From Mycobacterium sp. (GTDB taxonomy: Bacteria > Actinomycetota > Actinomycetes > Mycobacteriales > Mycobacteriaceae), in the NCBI GenBank assembly GCA_023264755.1, contig JAHFVB010000321.1, positions 1 through 6,165 of the forward strand: 6,165 nucleotides of DNA, given 5' to 3'. The notes beneath the pieces are model-generated. The model saw only the letters and a list, made by a program, of their open reading frames with translations, had not been told where the DNA came from and ran no database searches. Position 1 is the stretch's first letter. Each line of letters starts with the position of its first letter. This document shows, one piece after another, positions 1 through 5,989 of this stretch. The translations under genes were made by a program, and so were the position numbers.

Positions 1-1
1 C

Positions 2-337
2 GTGGTCCCCGATCCAGGGCCGGATCCGGTCGAAGTGGCCGCCGTGCTGATGGACGGGTTGGAGTTGGTGGTGCTCGGCCTCGGCGGACGGTCGGTAGCG
101 CCGACCCGGGCCAGGGCGGTGACGGCGCGCGCCCGCCAGAAGGGTTGCACCCTGCTGGTCGTCGGGGGGGACTGGCCGGGAGCCTCCGCTTGGCTGGACG
201 CTCGGGTCCGTGGTTACGAGCTGGCCGGCGCGGGCGCCGGTCCGCCGATTCCGGGGTGTGGACGCATCAGCCGGGTGTGCGTGGATACGCGGGCGCGGGG
301 CAGGCTGGCCCCACCCGTTCGCGCCGTTGGCGAATGA
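2..337 (+). CDS. imuA': ImuA' C-terminal part (RecA-like mutasome accessory protein), 5' end outside window
   Basis: This is the last 111 codons of a gene that enters from the left edge, so its true start is not visible. ImuA' is a RecA/SulA-like accessory protein that partners ImuB and the error-prone polymerase DnaE2 in SOS-induced mutagenic repair in actinobacteria. The support is its position directly in front of an unmistakable imuB, plus an alternating hydrophobic, RecA-fold-like tail: VVLGLGG, then [12 protein letters not shown] and the helix that follows it. Full-length homologues are about 200 residues, so roughly half is present. The last third (from about residue 75) is rich in Gly, Arg and Pro and looks disordered. 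The stop at 335-337 is one base from the imuB GTG start, which suggests translational coupling. Any LexA box and promoter would lie upstream of the window. The identification relies heavily on the neighbour. Confidence 0.8.
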   Translation: MVPDPGPDPVEVAAVLMDGLELVVLGLGGRSVAPTRARAVTARARQKGCTLLVVGGDWPGASAWLDARVRGYELAGAGAGPPIPGCGRISRVCVDTRARGRLAPPVRAVGE

Positions 338-338
338 C

Positions 339-1961
339 GTGTCTGGCCGAGCCGGCGGGACCAGGGTGCTGGCCATCTGGTGCATGGATTGGCCCGCGGT
401 GGCGGCCGCCGTCGCGGCCGGGCTGCCCGCCACTGCGCCGGTAGCGGTCACGCTGGCCAATCGCGTCGTGGCGTGTTCGGCCGCGGCCCGGTCGGCCGGA
501 GTGCGACGGGGGCTGCGGCGTAGGGAGGCTCAGGCTCGTTGTCCCCAGGTGCACGTCGCCACCGCCGATCCGGCGCGCGATGCCCGCCACTTCGAGGCCG
601 TGACGGCTGCAGTGGACGACGTGGTGCCACGGGCCGAGCTGCTGCGGCCGGGGTTGATGGTGTTGTCGGTGCGCGGAGCGGCCCGCTATTTCGGGTCGGA
701 GGAGGCGGCTGCCGAACGGCTCGTCGATGCGGTGGCCGCGGCCGGGGTCGAATGCCAGGTCGGCATTGCCGACCAGCTGCCCACCGCGGTGTTCGCCGCG
801 CGGGCTGGCCGCATCGTCGAGCCGGGAGGGGATGCGCTCTTTCTGGCCGCACTGTCGATCCGGCAGCTGGCTGCGGAGCCCAGCCTGGCCGCGCCTGGAC
901 GAGCGGACTTGGCGGACCTGTTGTGGCGCATGGGGATCCGAACCATCGGCCAGTTCGCGACGCTGTCGAGCACCGACGTGGCCTCGCGATTCGGAGCCGA
1001 CGCGATCGTCGCGCACCGATTTGCCCGGGGTGAGTCGGCGCGTGGGCCGTCTGGGCAGGAACCGCCGCGGGAGCTCGATGCCGTGATGACGTGTGACCCG
1101 CCGGTGGACCGGGTCGACGCCGCGGCCTTTGCCGGCCGGGCGCTGGCCGGGGAGCTGCACCGGAGCTTGGAGTCGGCCGGAGTGGGCTGCACCCGGCTCG
1201 CGATCAGTGCCGTAACCGCCAACGGTGAAGAACTGCAGCGTGTTTGGCGTTGCGCGGAGCCGCTGACCGAGGATGCCACGGCTGATCGGGTGCGGTGGCA
1301 GCTCGACGGATGGCTGAACCGGCGGGGGGCGGGCCGCCCGACCGCGCCGATCACCACCTTGAGCCTGCATCCGGTGGAGGTGGTGTCGGCTGCCGCGTTG
1401 CAACTGCCGCTATGGGGCTCCACCGGTGACGACGACCGGCTGCGGGCTCGGCGCGCCCTGGTGCGAGTTCAGGGCCTGCTCGGACCGGAAGCGGTTCAGG
1501 TGCCGGTGCTCAGTGGCGGCCGCGGGCCCGCCGAACGCATCACCTTCACGCCCCTGGGTGACGAGCCGGTGCCGCGCTCGGATCCGAGCCAACCCTGGCC
1601 CGGTCAGCTGCCCGAACCGGCTCCAACCGTACTGCTCGACGATCCGGTCGAGTTGCTCGACGCGGCCGGTGATCCGGTTCGGGTGACCAGTCGAGGGCTC
1701 TTCTCCACCGCTCCGGCTCGACTGGTCGCCGCTGGCGCCGCCGATCGCTCGGGCGGCCTGAGTTGGTGGGCGGGGCCGTGGCCCGTCGACGAAAGGTGGT
1801 GGGATCCAGCGGCTTCGGAGGGAGGGGAAGCCGTCCGAGGAGTGGGTGCGGTCAAGTACGGCCGGACGGCCCGGGCGCAGGTGCTGCTTGCCGACGGCGG
1901 CCGGGCCATGCTGCTGTGCTACCGGCAGCGCCGGTGGTATCTCGAAGGGGTATACGAGTAA
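339..1961 (+). CDS. imuB: ImuB, inactive Y-family DNA polymerase homologue and beta-clamp-binding mutasome scaffold
   Basis: Predicted 540 residues from GTG 339. ImuB bridges the beta clamp, ImuA' and DnaE2 during damage-induced mutagenesis; it is a cytoplasmic, DNA-associated adaptor and not a working polymerase. Seen: an N-terminal palm-like region in which the metal-binding aspartates of DinB are lost (AIWCMDWP stands where a DxD motif is expected, near residues 12-19; SVRGA near 110-114 replaces the SxDEA motif). A helix-hairpin-helix-like segment, LADLLWRMGIRTIGQF, lies near 191-206. The hexapeptide QLPLWG at about 355-360 (bases 1401-1418) is the clamp-binding motif described for mycobacterial ImuB. 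A C-terminal extension of about 180 residues follows, the part known to contact partner proteins. The frame stays open back to 210, but homology begins at VLAIWCMDW. GTG 339 is chosen because it abuts the imuA' stop; GTG 366 is the alternative. An ATG overlapping the imuA' stop is out of frame. Confidence 0.93.
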   Translation: MSGRAGGTRVLAIWCMDWPAVAAAVAAGLPATAPVAVTLANRVVACSAAARSAGVRRGLRRREAQARCPQVHVATADPARDARHFEAVTAAVDDVVPRAELLRPGLMVLSVRGAARYFGSEEAAAERLVDAVAAAGVECQVGIADQLPTAVFAARAGRIVEPGGDALFLAALSIRQLAAEPSLAAPGRADLADLLWRMGIRTIGQFATLSSTDVASRFGADAIVAHRFARGESARGPSGQEPPRELDAVMTCDPPVDRVDAAAFAGRALAGELHRSLESAGVGCTRLAISAVTANGEELQRVWRCAEPLTEDATADRVRWQLDGWLNRRGAGRPTAPITTLSLHPVEVVSAAALQLPLWGSTGDDDRLRARRALVRVQGLLGPEAVQVPVLSGGRGPAERITFTPLGDEPVPRSDPSQPWPGQLPEPAPTVLLDDPVELLDAAGDPVRVTSRGLFSTAPARLVAAGAADRSGGLSWWAGPWPVDERWWDPAASEGGEAVRGVGAVKYGRTARAQVLLADGGRAMLLCYRQRRWYLEGVYE

Positions 1962-1976
1962 CCGCCGAAGTCAATC

Positions 1977-1998
1977 AATTGTGCACAATTCAATTGTG
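1977..1998 (+). promoter_or_regulatory. Putative OhrR operator (overlapping AATTGTG/CACAATT palindromes)
   Basis: CACAATT-C-AATTGTG at 1984-1998 is a perfect 7+7 inverted repeat around one base. It matches the OhrR box known from Bacillus and Xanthomonas (TACAATTnAATTGTA) except for the outermost base of each arm. A further AATTGTG half-site at 1977-1983 abuts it, creating a second perfect palindrome, AATTGTGCACAATT (1977-1990). So three half-sites alternate within 22 bp. This AT-rich patch stands out in very GC-rich DNA and ends 15 bp before the ohrR start codon. Binding by the adjacent OhrR is inferred from the consensus match and position. Confidence 0.82.
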
Positions 1999-2014
1999 GG
2001 CTACGGTGATCGCA
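1979..2014 (+). promoter_or_regulatory. Putative ohrR-ohr promoter, probably giving a leaderless transcript
   Basis: A mycobacterial-type -10 element (TAnnnT), TACGGT, lies at 2002-2007. Exactly 17 bp upstream is TTGTGC (1979-1984), a partial match to a -35 box. With the usual 6-7 base gap after the -10, the start of transcription falls on the A of the ohrR ATG at 2014, so the mRNA would have no leader; this fits the lack of a clear ribosome binding site there. The operator covers the -35 and spacer, so bound OhrR would block RNA polymerase. Predicted from spacing only. Confidence 0.55.
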
Positions 2015-2460
2015 TGGCCACGCTCGGCATCGACAGTCAACTGTGCTTCGCGCTGTACTCGGCGTCTCGGGCGATGACTGCCGCCTACCGGCCGATCCTG
2101 GCCGACTTGAACCTCACCTACCCCCAATATCTGGTGCTGCTGGTGTTGTGGGAGGACGAGCGCGTCACCGTTCGTAGGCTCGGCGAACGCTTGCAACTGG
2201 ACTCCGGGACGCTGTCACCGCTACTGAAACGGCTGGAGTCCAACGGATTGGTGCGCCGGGAGCGGTCACGTGACGACGAACGACTCGTCGAAGTCACGCT
2301 CACCGCGGCCGGACGCCGGCTCGAGCAAAGGGCGCAGTGCATCCCCGCGGAATTGGGCGCCGCGACGGGGATGACCGCGCCACAAGCCGCGGAACTGCGC
2401 GATGCAGTCCGTCAACTCGCCGATGCGCTCAGCGCATCATCACGAAGGGAATCCATGTGA
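2014..2460 (+). CDS. ohrR: OhrR, MarR-family organic-peroxide-sensing repressor
   Basis: 148-residue DNA-binding repressor that releases the ohr promoter when a reactive cysteine is oxidised by organic hydroperoxides. Seen: the N-terminal signature LCFALYSASRAM carrying the sensing Cys11. Tyr15 and Tyr25 keep the same spacing from the cysteine as the Tyr19 and Tyr29 that contact Cys15 in B. subtilis OhrR. LTYPQYLVLLVLWE, the helix-turn-helix VTVRRLGERLQLDSGTLSPL (about 51-70) and the charged wing RSRDDERLVEVTLT (about 84-97) are standard for the family. A second cysteine, Cys109, could make this a two-cysteine (disulfide-forming) type as in Xanthomonas OhrR, but its alignment with the known resolving cysteine is uncertain. 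The start is ATG 2014 because homology begins immediately after it; the frame is open further upstream into imuB. It shares an operon with ohr (GTGA overlap) and probably represses itself through the operator just upstream. Confidence 0.94.
   Translation: MATLGIDSQLCFALYSASRAMTAAYRPILADLNLTYPQYLVLLVLWEDERVTVRRLGERLQLDSGTLSPLLKRLESNGLVRRERSRDDERLVEVTLTAAGRRLEQRAQCIPAELGAATGMTAPQAAELRDAVRQLADALSASSRRESM
2444..2450 (+). promoter_or_regulatory. Ribosome binding site of ohr
   Basis: GAAGGGA lies inside the ohrR 3' end, six bases before GTG 2457. It supports that GTG as the ohr start over upstream in-frame codons (such as ATG 2337), which would place an unrelated 40-residue extension in front of the conserved protein. 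Confidence 0.7.
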
Positions 2461-2879
2461 AGACGCTCTACACCGCCGAGGCGCTCGCCACGGGCGAAGG
2501 CCGCGACGGCCACGGTCGCACCTCCGACGGCAAGCTCGACCTCGACCTCGCCACGCCGCCCGAACTCGGCGGTAGCGGAAACGGCACCAATCCCGAGCAA
2601 CTCTTCGCGATCGGCTACGCCGCCTGCTTCCATTCGGCGTTGCGCCTCGTCGCCCGCGCCGCCAAGGCCGACGTATCGGATTCCTCGGTGGGAGCTCGGG
2701 TTTCGCTCGGCCAACCCGACTCCGGCGGCTTCCGGCTCGCGGTGGAGTTGGAGATCAGCTTGCCCAACCTCGACCACGCGACGGCGCAGCAGCTGACCGA
2801 GCAGGCTCATCAGGTGTGCCCCTACTCGAATGCCACCCGAGGCAACATCGAGGTCGTGCTCACCGTCGTCGACGACTGA
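2457..2879 (+). CDS. ohr: Ohr, organic hydroperoxide reductase (OsmC/Ohr family)
   Basis: 140 residues, the normal length for Ohr. This cytoplasmic thiol peroxidase reduces organic and fatty-acid hydroperoxides to alcohols using a reactive and a resolving cysteine; in characterised species lipoylated proteins recycle it. Seen: the opening KTLYTAEALATGEGRDGHG with the conserved catalytic Arg near residue 16, Glu47 in NPEQLFAIGYAACFHSAL, peroxidatic Cys57, and resolving Cys121 in VCPYSNATRGN. The Glu-Cys-Cys spacing equals that of Xylella Ohr (Glu51, Cys61, Cys125), so the active site is intact. The fit is to the Ohr subfamily, as opposed to OsmC, because of the adjacent ohrR and the VCPYSNATRGN ending. 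The GTG start overlaps the ohrR stop by four bases, so translation is probably coupled and expression depends on the ohrR promoter. The stop lies 6 bp from the end of convergent iunH. Confidence 0.96.
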   Translation: MKTLYTAEALATGEGRDGHGRTSDGKLDLDLATPPELGGSGNGTNPEQLFAIGYAACFHSALRLVARAAKADVSDSSVGARVSLGQPDSGGFRLAVELEISLPNLDHATAQQLTEQAHQVCPYSNATRGNIEVVLTVVDD

Positions 2880-2885
2880 GCCCGG

Positions 2886-3992
2886 TCAGCCCAGGCTCGC
2901 GGCGAACGGCCCCACCCGCGCGATGAAACGGTCGAAGAAGACCTCGGGGTCCGTCTCGACGCCGATGTGGGCGTTGGCGGCTCGGCCCCAGTGCCCGCGC
3001 CAGTCGGCCACCGTCATGCCGCGGGTCAGGGCGCCCGCCAGTTCGACGTCGACGGTCGTCTGCCGGTAGCGCACCAGGTCGGGATCCAGCGCGACGGCGG
3101 CCGCCAGCGGATCGTGTAGGTGCGCCAGATAGCCCTCGCCCTGGTCGAAGTGAAACTCGAAGTAGAACCGCATGGCGTCTTCGAGGACACGGATCAGCGG
3201 GTTGGCCGCCGTCGATCTGGTGCCACGTTCGTCGAGCACGCTCATCGGTGTCGTCGCCGACCCCGCCGCGGCCGCCAGTCGACTCAGGATCGACGGCGTC
3301 ATCGCCGCGCGCTCGGTGAGGTTGAGCCCCAAGATGATTGGCAGGTGCGTGGGCGGCTCGAGGTTTCTCCCGGCGGTTTCGCCCCGGGCCGCGGGAAGCC
3401 CCCAGGCCGCGCCCCACAACGCGAACACCTCCGCGGCCGCCTCCGGGTCGACGGCGATGTTCCACTCGGCCACCGGGGTGGTGTTTCCGCCGTAGTCGAA
3501 CGCACCGCCCATGATGACCAGCCGCCGCAACAGTTTCGGTAGCGCGGGTTCCTGGCGAAGGGCCAGCGCCAGGTTGGTGAGTGGGCCGGTGACCAACCCG
3601 ACCAACTCGCCGGGGTGCGCGTGGGCTGCCCGCACCCACGCCGTGGCGGCGTCGTACGACGTCAGCTCGGCATCGGCGGGCGGCAGCTCCGCATAGCCGA
3701 GCCCCTTCGGGCCGTGGGTGTCCTCGGCCGTGCGCAGCGCGGTGGCCAGGGGGCGCTGGGCACCTCTGGACACCGGAATGTCGTGTGCGCCGCAGAGCGC
3801 CAGCAGGTCCAGGTTGTTCAGGCACACCTGGTCGACGGGCACGTTGCCTGCGGTCGAGGCAATTCCGACCAGTTCGGCCTCGGCGCTGGCGAGCAGATAG
3901 GCCAGGGCCATCGCGTCGTCGACGCCGGTGTCGACGTCGGCGAAGACGGGCAGGGGTGCGGGGCGCACCGAACCAAAGTAGTTCACCGCCAT
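2886..3992 (-). CDS. iunH: Inosine/uridine-preferring nucleoside hydrolase
   Basis: 368 residues. It hydrolyses the N-glycosidic bond of ribonucleosides to ribose and free base for nucleoside salvage; no signal peptide is visible, so it is cytoplasmic. Seen: the calcium/ribose-binding motif DVDTGVDDAMAL (residues 19-30, Asp19, Asp21, Asp25 and Asp26), TAGN near 47-50, VTGPLTNLALAL (134-145), MGGAF (161-165), EWNIAVDPEAA (176-186) and HDPLAAA (293-299), which supplies the catalytic His and a metal Asp. All core residues are present, so activity is likely; base preference cannot be read. It is longer than typical members (about 310-320 residues) through an insertion around 190-220 and a slightly long N terminus. 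The ATG at 3992 has no strong ribosome binding site. It lies 48 bp downstream of, and in the same frame as, the preceding minus-strand gene, so it may be read from that operon. Opposite imuB, M. tuberculosis also carries an iunH gene. Confidence 0.94.
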   Translation of the reverse strand: MAVNYFGSVRPAPLPVFADVDTGVDDAMALAYLLASAEAELVGIASTAGNVPVDQVCLNNLDLLALCGAHDIPVSRGAQRPLATALRTAEDTHGPKGLGYAELPPADAELTSYDAATAWVRAAHAHPGELVGLVTGPLTNLALALRQEPALPKLLRRLVIMGGAFDYGGNTTPVAEWNIAVDPEAAAEVFALWGAAWGLPAARGETAGRNLEPPTHLPIILGLNLTERAAMTPSILSRLAAAAGSATTPMSVLDERGTRSTAANPLIRVLEDAMRFYFEFHFDQGEGYLAHLHDPLAAAVALDPDLVRYRQTTVDVELAGALTRGMTVADWRGHWGRAANAHIGVETDPEVFFDRFIARVGPFAASLG

Positions 3993-4029
3993 CGGGCGTG
4001 CGTAGTCGTGTAGCCGATCGGCGACCCGA

Positions 4030-4043
4030 TGAGGCGTGCCTCA
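4030..4043. repeat. Short perfect inverted repeat over the stop of the upstream gene
   Basis: TGAGGC-GT-GCCTCA forms 6-bp arms around two bases and includes the stop codon of the 240-residue protein, 38 bp before iunH. There is no T-run after it, so it is a poor intrinsic terminator. It could be an mRNA hairpin or a small protein-binding site, or simply chance in GC-rich DNA. Confidence 0.3.
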
Positions 4044-4763
4044 GGACACGGGGTCACCCCGCCAGGCGAAGCTGTTGACGTACTTGCCCATGTCCAGGGC
4101 CAGTTGCAGGCCGACCGCCGACGGCTTGCCGGATCCAAAGTCCGGCCCGAAGGCGTGATACGGGCCAACGCCTCCGGCCACCAGGGCGAGGTCGTTCTTC
4201 ACCGCCACCATCACCACGATCCGCTGCCGCGAAGAGCTGGAGTTCGCCCCTTGCGGCCACCAGTCGGCCACCATGCCGTATCCCGGCTGGTAGCCGACCA
4301 TCGCGTTGGGGATCTCGTAGGCCACCTTGTTGTCCGGGAAGGTCGCGTTGAGGAGGTCGGTGGCGATCTGACGGGGGGCGCGGCCGTTGACGGGTTCGCT
4401 GAAGAGGTTCATCGTGCCGCCGTCGCCGGTCAGCAACTCGGCGATGACGCCGCGGTCACCGAGGGTGACCTTGTATGCCGACCCCTCGGCGGGGTAAGCG
4501 ACCGAGAACGTGCCGTTGGGGACGGTGTAGCGGGGGTTGATGGTGACCGGCTCGCCCAGTGGTGGTCGGCCGCAGTCGGGCGGACACGCGTACCGGGCCG
4601 GCGGCTTCTCGCGCCCGGCGGCCAAGGCGACCAGGCCTGAGGCGACGAGTCCGATCGCCACCACCCAGACGACGAGAAGTCTCCGGTAGGACGTCTTGGG
4701 AAGGGCGGGTGCGGTATAGGTGCCGGCCTGTGTCGAGTAGCCCTGGACGATGGTGGTGGTCAC
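4041..4763 (-). CDS. Single-pass membrane-anchored protein of unknown function
   Basis: 240 residues from GTG 4763. I do not recognise a named family. Seen: a Thr/Pro/Tyr-containing cytoplasmic N terminus (1-28) ending in Arg27-Arg28, one strongly hydrophobic segment at 29-49 (LLVVWVVAIGLVASGLVALAA), then an outside domain of about 190 residues. The outer domain begins with Cys60 and Cys64, which could form a disulfide. It has alternating strands, a VPNGTFSVAYPAEG stretch, and a Gly/Tyr-rich part (GYQPGYGMVADWWPQGAN) before a final helix. The 'FSVAYP' opening and mixed alpha/beta pattern loosely recall PsbP/LpqN-like extracytoplasmic domains, but this is only a resemblance. The GTG overlaps the stop of the zinc-ribbon protein as GTGA and has no visible ribosome binding site, so it is probably translationally coupled and works with that protein. 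A longer reading frame continues upstream to 6056, but that part lies antisense-frame over clearly real genes and lacks protein-like composition. Confidence 0.85.
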   Translation of the reverse strand: MTTTIVQGYSTQAGTYTAPALPKTSYRRLLVVWVVAIGLVASGLVALAAGREKPPARYACPPDCGRPPLGEPVTINPRYTVPNGTFSVAYPAEGSAYKVTLGDRGVIAELLTGDGGTMNLFSEPVNGRAPRQIATDLLNATFPDNKVAYEIPNAMVGYQPGYGMVADWWPQGANSSSSRQRIVVMVAVKNDLALVAGGVGPYHAFGPDFGSGKPSAVGLQLALDMGKYVNSFAWRGDPVS

Positions 4764-5989
4764 AGTCGGTCGCTGTCGAGCTCGGGGTCGCCGTCGGTGC
4801 GTACGGGCCGATTGTCGCGGCGGGCTCGTCGCGACGACCGCGAGGACGCCCTGGTGGCCGCCCCGCACGCGGCGCAGAAGGCCATGTCGGGGACGACGCG
4901 AGCGCAGTACGGACACAGCAGTGGCTGATCCGAGTGGAGCTCGTCGTGCCGTTCGTACAACAGGGCCAGGTGCAGCCCTACCCGCAACGCGAGTACCGCC
5001 ACTGCGGCGGTCGCGAGATATGTTGCCAACTGCAGCATTTCGGGTGAACGTCCGACGTCGAGCAGACCGGGTGTGGCGAATATCGCGATCACTCCCAGGA
5101 TGGCGACGGCCCGCGCGATGCGTACGTGGTTGCGGTGCTTGTCCTTCTGATGCTCCGGCGGGGTGAACCACAGTGCTATGCCGATGAGGCCACCCACGGC
5201 GGCGGCCGTGAGTGGCACCGCGATGCCGCGAATTCCCGCCTCGACGATCAGGCCACTCATTGGCCTTGCTCTGGCGATCACGGGGTCGCTGAACTCGGGG
5301 GCCATCCGCGTCAGCTGCGATGCGGCAGTGAACATCAGCGCGCCCAGTGTGCCGATGGCGAAGCCGTCCAGGGATTCTCGTTGCCCGGGGCGTACCAACC
5401 GCACCAACACCATCGGGACGAGCATGAGCAGCAGGCTGCCCAGGGGAAGGCCGAGGCCGTTGCGAAGAATGCGGGTCCCGGCGATGCCTACGCCAAGGGG
5501 GACGTCGTAGGCCTGTGCGACCCACGCCCCGGTCAGCAGTACCCACCCGACGCCGAGACCGATGCCCAGCCCCGCCGTCGCCAGCAGGGTGCCGCTGGGG
5601 AGGTCGGCGTAGACGTCGGACTCGTGCAGGTAGATGAGGAACAGCAGGGGAAGTCCCAGTGCGGCAACGGTGATGAGTGCGGCGGGCAACCGGAAGGAGG
5701 TGGCGAGGAACAGTGCGGCCAACAACACGCCCAAGCCCATCCGGAACGCCATGCGGGAGCTCGGCGGCAGGTGCGGGAACAGCGAACTGACGATGTTCGG
5801 CCGCAAGAGCCGTTCTCCGGGCGATGCGCTGTAGGCCTTGAGTCGCAGCCAGTCGCACCGGTTGGCGTCGTGCCCCTGCAAGGGCATGCCGCAGCGGCCG
5901 CAGTACTCGCCTTCGGGTACTTCGGTTTGGCAGGCCCGGCACTCGACCAGGCCTGGGGGGTGTTCGTCGGTTTCGGGCTCGGTGCTCAT
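4760..5989 (-). CDS. Polytopic membrane protein with N- and C-terminal zinc ribbons
   Basis: 409 residues, not assignable to a named function. Seen: an N-terminal zinc ribbon, CRAC...CGRC (Cys17, 20, 30, 33); a linker; about eight hydrophobic segments (near 82-98, 101-120, 133-157, 179-198, 208-225, 254-275, 291-309, 320-345); then a second ribbon, CPYC...CAAC (Cys359, 362, 372, 375); and an Arg/Ser-rich then acidic tail (380-409). An even number of helices would place both ribbons in the cytoplasm. The DGFAIGTLGALMF segment (208-220) recalls the core of PrsW-type membrane proteases, but the glutamate expected after it is not present, so this is at best a degenerate relative. It starts at ATG 5989, with a ribosome binding site 7 bases upstream, and overlaps the S53 peptidase gene by ATGA and the following gene by GTGA. 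The operon suggests a shared role with a secreted peptidase and a membrane-anchored partner. Confidence 0.88.
   Translation of the reverse strand: MSTEPETDEHPPGLVECRACQTEVPEGEYCGRCGMPLQGHDANRCDWLRLKAYSASPGERLLRPNIVSSLFPHLPPSSRMAFRMGLGVLLAALFLATSFRLPAALITVAALGLPLLFLIYLHESDVYADLPSGTLLATAGLGIGLGVGWVLLTGAWVAQAYDVPLGVGIAGTRILRNGLGLPLGSLLLMLVPMVLVRLVRPGQRESLDGFAIGTLGALMFTAASQLTRMAPEFSDPVIARARPMSGLIVEAGIRGIAVPLTAAAVGGLIGIALWFTPPEHQKDKHRNHVRIARAVAILGVIAIFATPGLLDVGRSPEMLQLATYLATAAVAVLALRVGLHLALLYERHDELHSDQPLLCPYCARVVPDMAFCAACGAATRASSRSSRRARRDNRPVRTDGDPELDSDRL

Noticed and set aside
210..338. Upstream extension of the imuB frame to GTG-type starts near 210
   Set aside because: It would overlap 128 bases of imuA' and adds a Trp/Arg/Gly-rich stretch not expected in ImuB; homology begins at VLAIWCMDW.
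267..1403. Long minus-strand open frame (378 codons) opposite imuB
   Set aside because: Arg/His/Pro/Gly-rich composition with no recognisable motif; it is the GC-rich mirror of imuB, whose plus-strand product has clear family motifs.
2876..2889. Bidirectional terminator from the near-palindrome CTGAGCCCGGTCAG between ohr and iunH
   Set aside because: Only four-base arms made of the two stop codons; too short to form a stable terminator.
2860..3825. Minus-strand frame of 321 codons overlapping iunH
   Set aside because: Arg/Gly/Pro-rich shadow; the other minus-strand frame carries every nucleoside hydrolase motif.
4030..4043. Intrinsic terminator at the inverted repeat before iunH
   Set aside because: Two-base loop, arms of six bases and no following T-run; kept only as a low-confidence repeat.
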